Source: Marinobacter orientalis (GTDB lineage: Bacteria > Pseudomonadota > Gammaproteobacteria > Pseudomonadales > Oleiphilaceae). From it: DNA of 64,000 nucleotides. Shown in pieces: positions 44,351 through 53,236 of the stretch. The DNA is taken from assembly GCF_004792665.1 (NCBI RefSeq), contig NZ_SRZX01000001.1:1612001-1676000 (forward strand), written 5' to 3'. Both the position numbers and the translations under genes were made by a program. The notes under the pieces were generated by a model. The model was not told where the DNA came from, did not search any database, and saw only the letters and a list, made by a program, of their open reading frames with translations. How positions within the stretch are numbered: the first letter of the stretch is position 1; the number at the start of each line of letters is the position of its first letter.

Positions 44351-46303
44351 ATGCTAACGATAACCGATCTCAGTTTACAACGGGGTGGCGTCTGGTTGCT
44401 AGAAGCCGTCAACCTGACTGTTCAGCCCGGCCAGCGGGTGGCGATAGTCGGTGCCAATGGCGCCGGAAAATCCAGTCTGTTCCAGTTATTGCTGGGGCAG
44501 TTGTCACCGGAGCAGGGCAGTGTGTCATTACCCGGTGGTTGCCGAATCGCCCATATGGCCCAGGAAGTGGCGGCTTCGTCCCGCAGTGCCAGGGATTTTG
44601 TGCTGGATGGCGATCACGACCTGCGGCGAATGGAGGCCGAACTGGCCGCTGCGGAAAAACGCGGAGATGATCACACCATTGCGCGTATTCACGGCGATCT
44701 CGACGTTCACGAAGCCTGGTCCGCGCCGCGCCGGGCGGAAAGCCTGCTGCGGGGGCTCGGGTTTTCGGATGCCGATGCTGACCGGCCGGTATCGTCATTT
44801 TCCGGTGGCTGGCGGATACGTCTGAATCTGGCCCAGGCATTGATGCGCCCCTCGGACCTGCTGTTGCTCGACGAGCCCACCAACCACCTGGATCTGGACG
44901 CGTGCCTGTGGCTGGAAAACTGGCTGCGACGTTACGAGGGCACCCTGCTGTTCATTTCCCACGACCGGGATTTCATGGATCGCGTGGCCACACATCTTGT
45001 CCATTTTGACCGGCGAACCCTGGAACTTTATACGGGTAATTACTCAGCATTTGAAACCCAGCGCAGTGAGCGTCTTGCCCAACAGCAGGCCGGTTATGAA
45101 CGCCAGCAGGCCAAGATCGCCGAGATCCAGCGCTTCATTGACCGTTTCAGGGCCCAGGCCACCAAAGCCCGCCAGGCCCAGAGCCGGGTTAAAGCGCTGG
45201 AGCGAATGGAAAGAATCGCTCCCGCCCACGTCGACTCGCCGTTCAGTTTCGAGTTTCCGGTGGCCGACAAAGTCTCCAATCCGCTGCTGACTATCCGCAA
45301 CGGCGCCGCCGGTTACGACGAAACGGTCATTCTCGAGGGGATCAATCTTTCCCTGCTGCCCGGAAGTCGCATTGGTCTGCTGGGTCCCAACGGCGCCGGC
45401 AAATCCACCCTGATGGATGCCTTGCGGGGTGAAAGCACGCTGCTTCGGGGCGAGCGGAGCACCGGAGAGCACCTGGCTATCGGTTATTTTGCCCAGCACC
45501 AGCTGGAATCCCTCGATCTGGATGCCAGTCCCTTTCTGCATCTGCAGCGGCTTTCTCCCAGGGCATCGGAGCAAAGCATCCGCAATTTCCTGGGGGGCTT
45601 CGACTTTCACGGAGACGGCGCCCTGAGTGCCATCCGCTCGTTTTCTGGCGGTGAAAAGGCCCGCGTGGCCCTGGCGGTCATTGCCTGGCAAAAGCCCAAC
45701 CTGCTTTTGCTGGACGAGCCCACCAACCATCTGGATCTGGAGATGCGCCAGGCCCTGACCATGGCTTTACAGAACTTTGACGGCGCGATTGTTGTAGTCT
45801 CCCACGACCGCCACCTGTTGCGTAACACGGTGGATGATTTCTGGCTGGTGAACGACGGCCGGGTGACGGAATACGATGGCGATCTGGAAGATTACGAGCG
45901 CTGGCTGGCGGATCGACGCAAGGATGAAACAGAAGCGCCCAGGCGTGAGAATGGCAATGTTTCTGCCGCTTCAGTGGCAGAGGCCGACGTCGCCGGTGTC
46001 GGCGAGAATGCGGAAGATCGTAAGGCCCGCAAGCGGGCAGAAGCGGCTGTTCGCCAGAAACTCAGCCCCTATCGCAAGAAGCAGGCCGCGCTGGAGAAAG
46101 AAATGGACAGGCTGCAGTCCACATTGATGACACTGGAGCAGGACCTTTCCGAGCCTGAGCTCTATGCTGACCAGGGCAAGCAGAAACTGAAACAGCTGTT
46201 GGGGCAGCAGGCAGCCGCCAAGAGCCGTCTTGCAGAGGTTGAGGCAGAGTGGCTCGATATCAGCGAAACGGTGGAGAACCTGGAGGCAGAACTGACCCCC
46301 TAG
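44351..46303 (+). CDS. ABC-F family ATPase (YheS-like)
   Basis: The 650-residue protein has two ABC domains without membrane segments. Walker A copies are GANGAGKSSLFQLL (about residue 34) and GPNGAGKSTLMDAL. Signatures are SSFSGGWRIRLNLAQAL and RSFSGGEKARVALAVIA, and Walker B copies end LLLLDEPTNHLDL. A linker with an Arg/Gln-rich helix lies between them and a coiled coil at the C-terminus. This is the ABC-F layout, and the order of features fits YheS. These proteins act on the ribosome. Its stop overlaps ppx by four bases on the other strand. Confidence 0.9.
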   Translation: MLTITDLSLQRGGVWLLEAVNLTVQPGQRVAIVGANGAGKSSLFQLLLGQLSPEQGSVSLPGGCRIAHMAQEVAASSRSARDFVLDGDHDLRRMEAELAAAEKRGDDHTIARIHGDLDVHEAWSAPRRAESLLRGLGFSDADADRPVSSFSGGWRIRLNLAQALMRPSDLLLLDEPTNHLDLDACLWLENWLRRYEGTLLFISHDRDFMDRVATHLVHFDRRTLELYTGNYSAFETQRSERLAQQQAGYERQQAKIAEIQRFIDRFRAQATKARQAQSRVKALERMERIAPAHVDSPFSFEFPVADKVSNPLLTIRNGAAGYDETVILEGINLSLLPGSRIGLLGPNGAGKSTLMDALRGESTLLRGERSTGEHLAIGYFAQHQLESLDLDASPFLHLQRLSPRASEQSIRNFLGGFDFHGDGALSAIRSFSGGEKARVALAVIAWQKPNLLLLDEPTNHLDLEMRQALTMALQNFDGAIVVVSHDRHLLRNTVDDFWLVNDGRVTEYDGDLEDYERWLADRRKDETEAPRRENGNVSAASVAEADVAGVGENAEDRKARKRAEAAVRQKLSPYRKKQAALEKEMDRLQSTLMTLEQDLSEPELYADQGKQKLKQLLGQQAAAKSRLAEVEAEWLDISETVENLEAELTP

Positions 46304-47811
46304 ATCTTCACTTTCAGGCTGAAATCCTGTTTGGCGAGGTAGTCCCGTTCATTCTCGAGATCGGCGAGAGTGAGCGGACGGTCATCCAGCCAGCCGGCAG
46401 GGAACTCCACGGTAAGACCGTCGCTTGAAGGGCGCAGGCGGAGTTCCGGGGGTTGCTCGTGATTTCGGGGATGCTGCAGTAGCACGGCCAGGCGAACCAG
46501 AATGCTCAGATATCGCAAACGGGGAATGTCCTCGGGGTCCAGGCCTTCGAAAATGGCTGACGAGAATTTGCGTCGGTGGCCCCGTACCAGAGTCGCCAGG
46601 TCACGCTGGAATTGCTGGGTGAAGCCGGGCAGATCCGAATATCGCAGCAGGTAGGCACCGTGCTTGTGGTATTGGCTGTGTGAAATTGTCAGACCGATCT
46701 CATGCAGCCGACAGGCCCATCGAAGCGCTTCCTCGTCAGCCGGAGTATTCAGCCCCCAGGTATCGGCTACCTGTTTCCAGGCCGCGATAGCGGTCTCCTC
46801 CACGGCAGCACCATGCTCGTTGTCCACATGGTAGCGCTCCTGCAGGGCCTGGATCGTCCGTTCCCTTACGTCTTCGTGCTGGATTCTGCCGGCAATGTCG
46901 TATAAAAGCCCCTCTCGCAGGGCGCCATCGGCGAAAGTCAGTTGCTCTATCTGCAGTGACTGGAAGGCACCCATCAAAATGGCAAATCCTGCCGGGAAAA
47001 TGCTCTGCCGGTCGGAGCGCACCCCCAGGTCGGCAAGCTTCTCGACCTTGCCCATGTCCACCAGGCGCTTTCGGAGTTCGGTCATGGCCTTGAGGGTGAT
47101 GGTGCCGTCAGTGATCTTGAGACTTGCCAGTACACTGGCAATGGCCTTGATCGAACCGGATGACCCAACGGCGCTTTGCCAGCCCTTGTTGCGGAAGTGC
47201 TGGCGAATGTTGAGTAGCTCCTGCTCGGCGTGGGTAATGGCCTTGTCCATCTGCTTGCGGGTAATCCTGCCATCCGCGAAGTAACGGTTGCGGAACGAGA
47301 CACAGCCCATGTGCAGGCTTTCCAGTTCCTGGGGCTCGAAACGCTCACCAATGATGAATTCGGTGCTGCCGCCGCCGATATCGATCACCAGCCGTCGGCC
47401 ACTGTCATCGGACAGGGTGTGGGATACGCCCAGATAGATCAGCCGGGCTTCTTCGCGGCCGGCAATGATCTCCACCGGATAACCAAGCACCTCCTCCGCG
47501 CGCGCCATGAACTCCTGGGCATTGCGCGCCACCCGCAGGGCATTGGTGCCCACCACCTGAACCGCTTCCGGCGGCATCCCCCGTAACCTCTGTGCAAACC
47601 GGCCAAGGCAGGCCATGGCGCGAGCCTGGGCTTCTTCGGTAAGGCGGTTGTACCTGTCCAGTCCGGCCCCGAGCTGAACCTTCTCGCCCATCTTCTCAAG
47701 GGTGCGGATTTCGCCGTGAACAAGGCGGGCAACCACCATGTGAAAACTGTTGGAGCCCATGTCAATCGCTGCAAGCAGCTCTGGCGTGGTGGCGGAGGAG
47801 TTGGCCGTCAC
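46300..47811 (-). CDS. ppx: Exopolyphosphatase
   Basis: The 503-residue protein belongs to the Ppx/GppA family. AAIDMGSNSFHMVVARLVHG is the N-terminal actin-like phosphate-binding loop, followed by EARLIYLGVSHTL and VIDIGGGSTEFIIGE. A C-terminal HD-like domain includes HEIGLTISHSQYHKHGAYLL, so it is likely the long polyphosphatase. It degrades polyphosphate from the end. It lies opposite trxA across a 368-base gap. Confidence 0.92.
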   Translation of the reverse strand: MTANSSATTPELLAAIDMGSNSFHMVVARLVHGEIRTLEKMGEKVQLGAGLDRYNRLTEEAQARAMACLGRFAQRLRGMPPEAVQVVGTNALRVARNAQEFMARAEEVLGYPVEIIAGREEARLIYLGVSHTLSDDSGRRLVIDIGGGSTEFIIGERFEPQELESLHMGCVSFRNRYFADGRITRKQMDKAITHAEQELLNIRQHFRNKGWQSAVGSSGSIKAIASVLASLKITDGTITLKAMTELRKRLVDMGKVEKLADLGVRSDRQSIFPAGFAILMGAFQSLQIEQLTFADGALREGLLYDIAGRIQHEDVRERTIQALQERYHVDNEHGAAVEETAIAAWKQVADTWGLNTPADEEALRWACRLHEIGLTISHSQYHKHGAYLLRYSDLPGFTQQFQRDLATLVRGHRRKFSSAIFEGLDPEDIPRLRYLSILVRLAVLLQHPRNHEQPPELRLRPSSDGLTVEFPAGWLDDRPLTLADLENERDYLAKQDFSLKVKI

Positions 47812-48179
47812 GTGTATTGAATTCCTTCTGCCAGGCCCTAAATAGAGGGAAGGGAGCTTGATAAGCCGTGCGAGGGAAACCCGGCAACGGTCGTCTGATA
47901 ACCAGTGAACATGCGATGGCGGGCGGAATATCCGCCAGGCATGGTGATCACTATAAGCGATATGCGATGTAACGCAATGATGCGCTACGGGTCAGGGTAA
48001 TCCGAGAGCTTGGGGCTGAAGGAAGCGCTTCACATAGGCCTGACCAATCGCGTAAAGTATCGCCTACCATGATTACGGTAAACGGTCATTCATAGCCAAT
48101 GGCTGTGACCGTCAGTAACAGTCAATAGCATTGGCAAGCGGCCCGCGCCGTTGGCAGATGCACGAATCGGGAAACTGAA
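47812..48179. other. Gene-free divergent region between ppx and trxA
   Basis: No convincing gene is seen in these 368 bases. The stretch must contain both promoters. A cluster of related GTCA words (GGTCATTC, CGTCAGT, AGTCAAT, about 48085-48127) recalls a Pho box but does not match it well, so I make no regulator call. Confidence 0.4.
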
Positions 48180-48506
48180 ATGAGCGGAAATATTGTAAAC
48201 GTCACAGATGCCTCTTTTGAGCAGGATGTCCTGCAATCAGACATACCGGTACTGGTGGATTACTGGGCAGAATGGTGCGGCCCCTGCAAGATGATCGCAC
48301 CGGTGCTGGAAGAAATGGCCGAAGAATACGAAGGCAAGTTGAAAGTGTGCAAGCTGAACATCGACGAAAACGAGCAGACACCGCCCAAGTTCAACATCCG
48401 CGGGATCCCCACGCTGATGCTGTTCAAGAACGGCAACGTGGATGCCACCAAAGTGGGCGCCCTGTCCAAGTCACAACTGGCCGCCTTCCTGGACAGCAAT
48501 CTCTGA
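48180..48506 (+). CDS. trxA: Thioredoxin 1
   Basis: The 108-residue protein has the active-site WCGPC (Cys33, Cys36), cis-Pro in [12 protein letters not shown], and standard thioredoxin length. It is a cytoplasmic reductant for many enzymes. A strong intrinsic terminator follows at 48521. Confidence 0.98.
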   Translation: MSGNIVNVTDASFEQDVLQSDIPVLVDYWAEWCGPCKMIAPVLEEMAEEYEGKLKVCKLNIDENEQTPPKFNIRGIPTLMLFKNGNVDATKVGALSKSQLAAFLDSNL

Positions 48507-48520
48507 TCGCTGTCCCCGGA

Positions 48521-48560
48521 AAAAAACCGCCCCTGAGCAAACGTTCACGGGCGGTTTTTT
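48521..48560 (+). terminator. Rho-independent terminator of trxA
   Basis: AAAAAACCGCCC pairs with GGGCGGTTTTTT (12 bp) and gives a U tract on both strands. It lies 14 bases after the trxA stop. Confidence 0.95.
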
Positions 48561-48606
48561 ATTGCCATGAAGCAGTCAGAAGAGTCTTGAAAACCACTCC
48601 AAATCA

Positions 48607-48720
48607 GGCAGGCAATGCCATCCCCCTTCCGAAAATATGCGCAGCCATGGATGGCGGAGCCCAAGCCTATACGGACGTATTCACAGCGTTTTTCGGAAGG
48701 GGGGGATGGCATTGCCTGCC
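48607..48720 (+). repeat. Dispersed hairpin element, copy B
   Basis: The left arm (48607-48635) pairs with the right arm (48690-48720), with two extra G in the right arm's G run as the only defect. The 54-nt core (48636-48689) includes GCCATGGATGGCGGAGC and CGGACGTATTCAC, homologous to the other copies. It lies between trxA and the convergent moaE, 46 bases after the trxA terminator. Confidence 0.85.
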
Positions 48721-48743
48721 GTCTGGAATAAAGTCCCAGAGAG

Positions 48744-49190
48744 CTACTCCCAGCTCTGAGACCGATCCCGGTCAGCCGCCTTCTGCTCCACCCAATGCTC
48801 GCTATCCCCGGTAATCTCCTTCTTCCAGAACGGCGCCGATGTTTTCAGCGCATCCATAATGAACTCGCAGGCCGCAAACGCATCCCCGCGGTGGGCGCTG
48901 CACACCCCCACAAACACAATCTGTTCCGCCAGGGCCAGGAACCCCACGCGATGGATGACGCGGGCCTCACGCACATCCCAGCGCTGCGAAGCCTCATGAA
49001 CCAGCCCTTCAATAACCTGCTCCGTCATCCCGGGATAATGCTCCAGAAACAGCCCCGTCACATCCTTCAGGTCACCACTGTCCCGAACCAGGCCGGTAAA
49101 CGTCGCAATAGCCCCGGTCCCGGAGCCACTATCCCGGAGTACACGGTATTCCTCAGCAGGATCAAAATCCTGTTGCTGGACACGAATCAC
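48744..49190 (-). CDS. moaE: Molybdopterin synthase catalytic subunit MoaE
   Basis: The 148-residue large subunit of molybdopterin synthase has DSGSGTGAIATFTGLVRD, LEHYPGMTEQ, IHRVGFLALAEQIVFVGVCS, SAHRGDAFAACEFIMDALK and PFWKKEI, all classical MoaE motifs with the active-site Lys residues. With MoaD it converts cPMP to molybdopterin. It follows moaD by one base. Confidence 0.95.
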   Translation of the reverse strand: MIRVQQQDFDPAEEYRVLRDSGSGTGAIATFTGLVRDSGDLKDVTGLFLEHYPGMTEQVIEGLVHEASQRWDVREARVIHRVGFLALAEQIVFVGVCSAHRGDAFAACEFIMDALKTSAPFWKKEITGDSEHWVEQKAADRDRSQSWE

Positions 49191-49191
49191 A

Positions 49192-49455
49192 TCAGCCTCC
49201 TGTCACTGGTGGGAAAAAGGCCACCTCATCACCAGGCTGCAATGCCTTCTCGGGCTTTGTCATTACCTGGTTGACGGCAATCATCACCGGTTGCGCACCG
49301 TCCAGCTGGGCCCAGTTTCCACCCCTGCCAGCAAGATCATGAAGCAACTGGCCTGCCGTCAGCCCGGGTTTGGCTTCAACCCTCAGCGTGGCCGTATCCA
49401 GCTCCTCCCGCAGGCGGGCGAAAAACTTCACAGTAATGGTATTGTCGGTACTCAT
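49192..49455 (-). CDS. moaD: Molybdopterin synthase sulfur-carrier subunit MoaD
   Basis: The 87-residue ubiquitin-like protein begins MSTDNTITVKFFARLREEL at ATG 49455 and ends in the Gly-Gly tail (FFPPVTGG) that is thiocarboxylated. A longer frame upstream is not family-like and overlaps moeA. It lies between moeA (2 bases) and moaE (1 base). Confidence 0.95.
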   Translation of the reverse strand: MSTDNTITVKFFARLREELDTATLRVEAKPGLTAGQLLHDLAGRGGNWAQLDGAQPVMIAVNQVMTKPEKALQPGDEVAFFPPVTGG

Positions 49456-49457
49456 GG

Positions 49458-50672
49458 TTATTCCAACAGCTCTGCAAATGAGTAGTAGGTAACAGGGTCG
49501 CCCTGGCCAATGGTCTCGTTCTCCGGCACCACGGCCAGCCCATCGGCCCAGCACGCAGAACTCAGCACGCCAGAGCTCTGGTTGGGATAGGCGGTGATTA
49601 CCGGGCCGTCATCACCCATGCTCTTGCGGGCACGGACATACTGTCGACGAACCGAGGGCTGCTCCGTAGAAAAAGCCGCCGGTAACCGTTCACCAGGGCC
49701 GGTAACGCCTGTCCGGCCCTGACAGGCGCGGATAAACGGCATGCCCACCACCAGAAAGGTTACCAGCACGGCCGCCGGATTACCGGGCAGGCCAAGCACC
49801 GGAGTATCGGCAATCGTACCGAACGCCATCGGCTTGCCGGGCTTGCTGGCCATGCGCCACAGGGACAGTTTGCCTGACTCCTCCAGCACTGCCCGCACGT
49901 GGTCTTCCTCGCCCACCGACACGCCACCGCTGGTGATGATCAGGTCGGCTTCGGCTGCCGCCCGCTCAAGAGTGCTGCGGGTTGCTTCCCGGGTATCCTT
50001 CAGGGTTTCACAGAGGACCACTGCGCAGCCTGCTTTCGCCAGCAGCCCCAGCATCGTATAGCGATTGCTGTTATAGATCTGGCCGGGCCCCAGCGGTTGT
50101 CCGGGATCCACCAGCTCGTCACCGGTTGTGAGAATGGCGACTTTCAGTTTTGCGTACACGGCAACGTCTGCCACACCGATGGAGCCCAGCAGGCCCATCT
50201 CCTGGGGCCGAATCCTGGTGCCTTTCGCCAGTGCCAGCTCACCCTGGACCAGGTCCTGTCCGCGGCGACGGATATTCTGGCCTTCGCTCACCGGAGCATT
50301 AATCGTTATGCCGTCATCGGACACGGTGACCCGCTCCTGCATGATGACGGAGTCCGCGCCTGAGGGAATTTCCGAACCGGTGAAAATGCGCACAGCGGTT
50401 CCGGGCTTGAGGGCATCAGGCGCTTCGCCGGCGGCGATACGGCCAGACACCGGCAGCGGGCCCTCGCCGGCAAGATCTCCGGCGCGCACGGCATAGCCAT
50501 CAACGGCACTGTTGTCTGCTGGCGGCACATCCGCAGGAACCGTGTAATCCCGGGCCAGAACCCGGTCCAGGCTGTCTGCCAGCGGCACGGTTTGGGTGTG
50601 CGCCACCGGGCGGGCCCGGGCAACCAGATGGTTAATGGCATCGTCGACGGGAATCAGGTCAGAACTTGCCAT
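49458..50672 (-). CDS. moeA: Molybdopterin molybdenumtransferase MoeA (second paralogue)
   Basis: The 404-residue protein has DNSAVDGYAV, IFTGSEIPSGADSV, TTGDELVDPG, IITSGGVSVGEEDHV and LGLPGNPAAVLV. It sits inside moaB-moeA-moaD-moaE with gaps of 1-3 bases and is probably the general molybdate-inserting enzyme. The genome also has the copy at 9120-10367 beside the tungstate importer. Confidence 0.93.
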   Translation of the reverse strand: MASSDLIPVDDAINHLVARARPVAHTQTVPLADSLDRVLARDYTVPADVPPADNSAVDGYAVRAGDLAGEGPLPVSGRIAAGEAPDALKPGTAVRIFTGSEIPSGADSVIMQERVTVSDDGITINAPVSEGQNIRRRGQDLVQGELALAKGTRIRPQEMGLLGSIGVADVAVYAKLKVAILTTGDELVDPGQPLGPGQIYNSNRYTMLGLLAKAGCAVVLCETLKDTREATRSTLERAAAEADLIITSGGVSVGEEDHVRAVLEESGKLSLWRMASKPGKPMAFGTIADTPVLGLPGNPAAVLVTFLVVGMPFIRACQGRTGVTGPGERLPAAFSTEQPSVRRQYVRARKSMGDDGPVITAYPNQSSGVLSSACWADGLAVVPENETIGQGDPVTYYSFAELLE

Positions 50673-50675
50673 GGA

Positions 50676-51248
50676 TTATCGCTCCGAGCGCTCGCCAATG
50701 ACCTGATTGATGCGGTTCAAAGGCCGATCCGGCTTGCCCAGGGCCAGAGCCGAAAAATTGCAGGGGCCGTGGCGGCTGTCCAGTTGGCTGCTCAGAATGC
50801 CGTCCCAGCCGGTCCGACAGGCGCCCGTGGAACCGGGCAGGCAGAAAATCACGGTGTGATTTGCCATCCCGCCGAACGCCCGGGACTGAATGGTGGAAGT
50901 ACCGATCTCACCGGCGGACAGGCGGCGGAATTCCTCGCCAAACCCGTCAATGCTCTTGTCCAGCAGCGGGGCGACGGCTTCCGGGGTGCTGTCCCGCTCA
51001 TGGAAGCCGGTGCCGCCAGTGATGATCACCACATTGATCTCAGGGTCAGCAATCCATCCGGACATCAGCGCCCGCACCAGATAGACATCGTCCGGCAGTA
51101 TCCGCCGGGCAACCAGCCGGTGGCCCGCTTCGATTATGCTGTTTTCCAGGAACTGCCCCGAGGAGTCCTCTGCCTCGCCACGGCTATCAGACACCGTTAG
51201 CAGGGCGATGTTCAGGGGTTTCAGTTCGATGGTGGTGTCGCTGCTCAT
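50676..51248 (-). CDS. moaB: Molybdenum cofactor biosynthesis protein MoaB
   Basis: The 190-residue protein starts at ATG 51248 ([20 protein letters not shown]); the longer frame upstream is not family-like. Motifs are [33 protein letters not shown] and [19 protein letters not shown], typical of the MoaB/MogA fold that adenylylates molybdopterin. It is first of the four-gene set. moaA and moaC are not in this window. Confidence 0.92.
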   Translation of the reverse strand: MSSDTTIELKPLNIALLTVSDSRGEAEDSSGQFLENSIIEAGHRLVARRILPDDVYLVRALMSGWIADPEINVVIITGGTGFHERDSTPEAVAPLLDKSIDGFGEEFRRLSAGEIGTSTIQSRAFGGMANHTVIFCLPGSTGACRTGWDGILSSQLDSRHGPCNFSALALGKPDRPLNRINQVIGERSER

Positions 51249-51617
51249 GGATGCTCTCCAAAGTCTTTGAGGTCTGTCCGACAGTATCCTCATTGGCAAT
51301 GATGAATGGAAGGGGAGTAACCCATCAGAGGGAGGGAAGGCCGGTGCCCTGAATAGCAGTGACGGCCACAAAACCGCAAATCGCTGCAAAAGTGTGGAAC
51401 ATCACTTGACATTGATACGCAAGGTAGCTGATTATCGCTGTTGCCCGGCGAACGGTTGTTCTTCCTGTCTCTGGCTTCAGTACTTATCCGGACTTCATCT
51501 ATACCGGTTGCTCCATCTGGCCAGCACCTAGATCAACGCATACCTGATCAATCCGTTCAGTGGCACCCCTGTCATTCCAATGTTCGCTTACTTCCATTCC
51601 TGACAATCTAATAACCT
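51249..51617. promoter_or_regulatory. Divergent leader region of rho with a sigma70-like promoter
   Basis: No gene is seen. TTGACA (51406-51411) and GATTAT (51430-51435), 18 bases apart, form a plausible rho promoter. This leaves a leader of about 175 nt, in line with the autoregulated long leader known for rho in other bacteria. The moaB promoter must also lie here. Confidence 0.5.
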
Positions 51618-52880
51618 ATGAATCTTACTGAACTCAAGCAGAAATCCGTGCCCGAATTGCTCGATATTGCGCAAGAGATGGGCCTTGATAACCTGGCTCG
51701 TTCGCGCAAGCAGGATGTCATCTTCACAATCCTGAAGAAGCACGCAAAAAGCGGCGAAGACATTTATGGCGATGGCGTACTGGAAATTCTGCAGGACGGT
51801 TTCGGCTTTCTGCGATCCGCCGACGCTTCCTACCTTGCCGGCCCGGACGATATCTACGTTTCACCCAGCCAGATCCGCCGCTTCAACCTGCGGACCGGCG
51901 ATACCGTTGCCGGCAAGATCCGCCCGCCCAAAGACGGCGAGCGTTACTTTGCGCTGTTGAAAGTTAGCGAGATCAACTTCGACAAGCCGGATAACGCCCG
52001 CAACAAGATTCTGTTCGAGAACCTGACACCGCTGTTCCCGGACGAACGTCTGTTGCTTGAAGCGGGTAATGGCAGCACCGAGGACCTGTCTTCCCGTGTG
52101 CTCGACCTGGTTTCTCCCATCGGCAAGGGCCAGCGCGGCCTGATTGTCTCTCCGCCCAAGGCCGGTAAGACGCTGCTGATGCAGGGCATAGCCCAGGCCA
52201 TCACCCGTAACAATCCGGAGTGCCATGTGATGGTGCTGCTGATTGACGAGCGTCCGGAAGAAGTCACCGAGATGCAGCGTACCGTGCGCGGTGAAGTGAT
52301 TGCATCCACCTTCGACGAGCCACCGGCCCGTCACGTGCAGGTGGCCGAAATGGTCATCGAAAAGGCCAAGCGCCTGGTCGAGCACAAGAAGGATGTGGTG
52401 ATCCTGCTGGATTCCATTACCCGACTGGCCCGTGCCTACAACACGGTGATTCCGTCATCCGGCAAGGTTCTGACCGGTGGTGTGGACGCCCATGCTCTGG
52501 AAAAGCCGAAGCGTTTCTTCGGTGCGGCCCGGAACGTGGAAGAGGGCGGCAGTCTGACCATTCTGGCAACGGCGCTCGTGGATACCGGTTCCAAGATGGA
52601 CGAGGTTATCTACGAGGAGTTCAAGGGCACCGGCAACATGGAAGTGCACCTGGACCGCAAGATCGCCGAGCGTCGCGTTTACCCGGCGATGAACATCCGC
52701 CGCTCCGGTACCCGCCGCGAGGACCTGCTGATGAGCGAGGCGGATATCCAGCGTATCTGGATTCTGCGCAAGCTGCTGCACTCCATGGACGACGACACCG
52801 CTGCGATCGAATTCCTGCTGGACAAGCTCAAGGAAACCAAGACCAACGACGAGTTCTTCCAGTCCATGAAGCGCCGTTGA
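51618..52880 (+). CDS. rho: Transcription termination factor Rho
   Basis: The 420-residue hexameric ATPase/helicase has the N-terminal RNA-binding domain ([15 protein letters not shown]), Walker [18 protein letters not shown], Walker [18 protein letters not shown] and the Q/R-loop region [22 protein letters not shown]. It ends transcription at C-rich sites. Its length is usual. Two hairpin elements of opposite orientation follow its stop. Confidence 0.98.
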   Translation: MNLTELKQKSVPELLDIAQEMGLDNLARSRKQDVIFTILKKHAKSGEDIYGDGVLEILQDGFGFLRSADASYLAGPDDIYVSPSQIRRFNLRTGDTVAGKIRPPKDGERYFALLKVSEINFDKPDNARNKILFENLTPLFPDERLLLEAGNGSTEDLSSRVLDLVSPIGKGQRGLIVSPPKAGKTLLMQGIAQAITRNNPECHVMVLLIDERPEEVTEMQRTVRGEVIASTFDEPPARHVQVAEMVIEKAKRLVEHKKDVVILLDSITRLARAYNTVIPSSGKVLTGGVDAHALEKPKRFFGAARNVEEGGSLTILATALVDTGSKMDEVIYEEFKGTGNMEVHLDRKIAERRVYPAMNIRRSGTRREDLLMSEADIQRIWILRKLLHSMDDDTAAIEFLLDKLKETKTNDEFFQSMKRR

Positions 52881-52911
52881 TTCTTACAGCGCTTCAGGTT
52901 TGGGGGGCGTA

Positions 52912-53016
52912 CAGCGCGGGGGCATTCCTCCCCGGACACGCCGTAAATACGTCCCTGTAGGCTTGGTCTTGCCATCCCTGGCAAGACACAGTCCAAAGAG
53001 GAATGCCCCCGCGCTG
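52912..53016 (-). repeat. Dispersed hairpin element, copy C
   Basis: Arms 52912-52937 and 52991-53016 (26 nt) enclose a 53-nt core that reads in the minus direction (GCCAGGGATGGC, CCAAGCCTACAGGGACGTAT). The arms differ at three neighbouring positions, all U-G in the minus-strand orientation given by the core. The hairpin GTCTTGCCA/TGGCAAGAC has nine pairs. It starts 32 bases after the rho stop. Confidence 0.85.
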
Positions 53017-53096
53017 TTGATCTGATTCCGTGCGCGCATCGTTAATACCGTCTCAGGCGCTTCACGCGCTTTGTTTGCAGCCGATTCGGGGCTGAT

Positions 53097-53207
53097 GAAC
53101 AGGGTGCTGGATGTCTTTCCCAGACCGTGCATTGCCATGGATGGCAATGCCGAGCCCCCAGGGATGGGTTTACGGCGTGTCTGGGGAAGATATCCAGCAT
53201 CCTGTTC
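53097..53207 (+). repeat. Dispersed hairpin element, copy D
   Basis: Arms 53097-53125 and 53179-53207 (29 nt) enclose a 53-nt core (53126-53178) with a perfect GCATTGCCAT/ATGGCAATGC hairpin. Three arm differences are all G-U on the plus strand. It lies 80 bases after copy C in the opposite orientation and ends 29 bases before the ubiD ATG. Confidence 0.85.
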
Positions 53208-53236
53208 CTGCACCCAAGTTCAAACCGGAGCGGCCG

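Noticed and set aside
48085..48127. Pho-box-like repeats before trxA/ppx
   Set aside because: The spacing and sequence fit CTGTCAT direct repeats poorly; promoter regions often contain such words by chance.
48648..48690. Short protein-like reading (DGGAQAYTDVFTAFF) over hairpin copy B
   Set aside because: It is a translation of the repeat core; the same kind of reading appears over copy C, so it reflects the repeat and not a gene.
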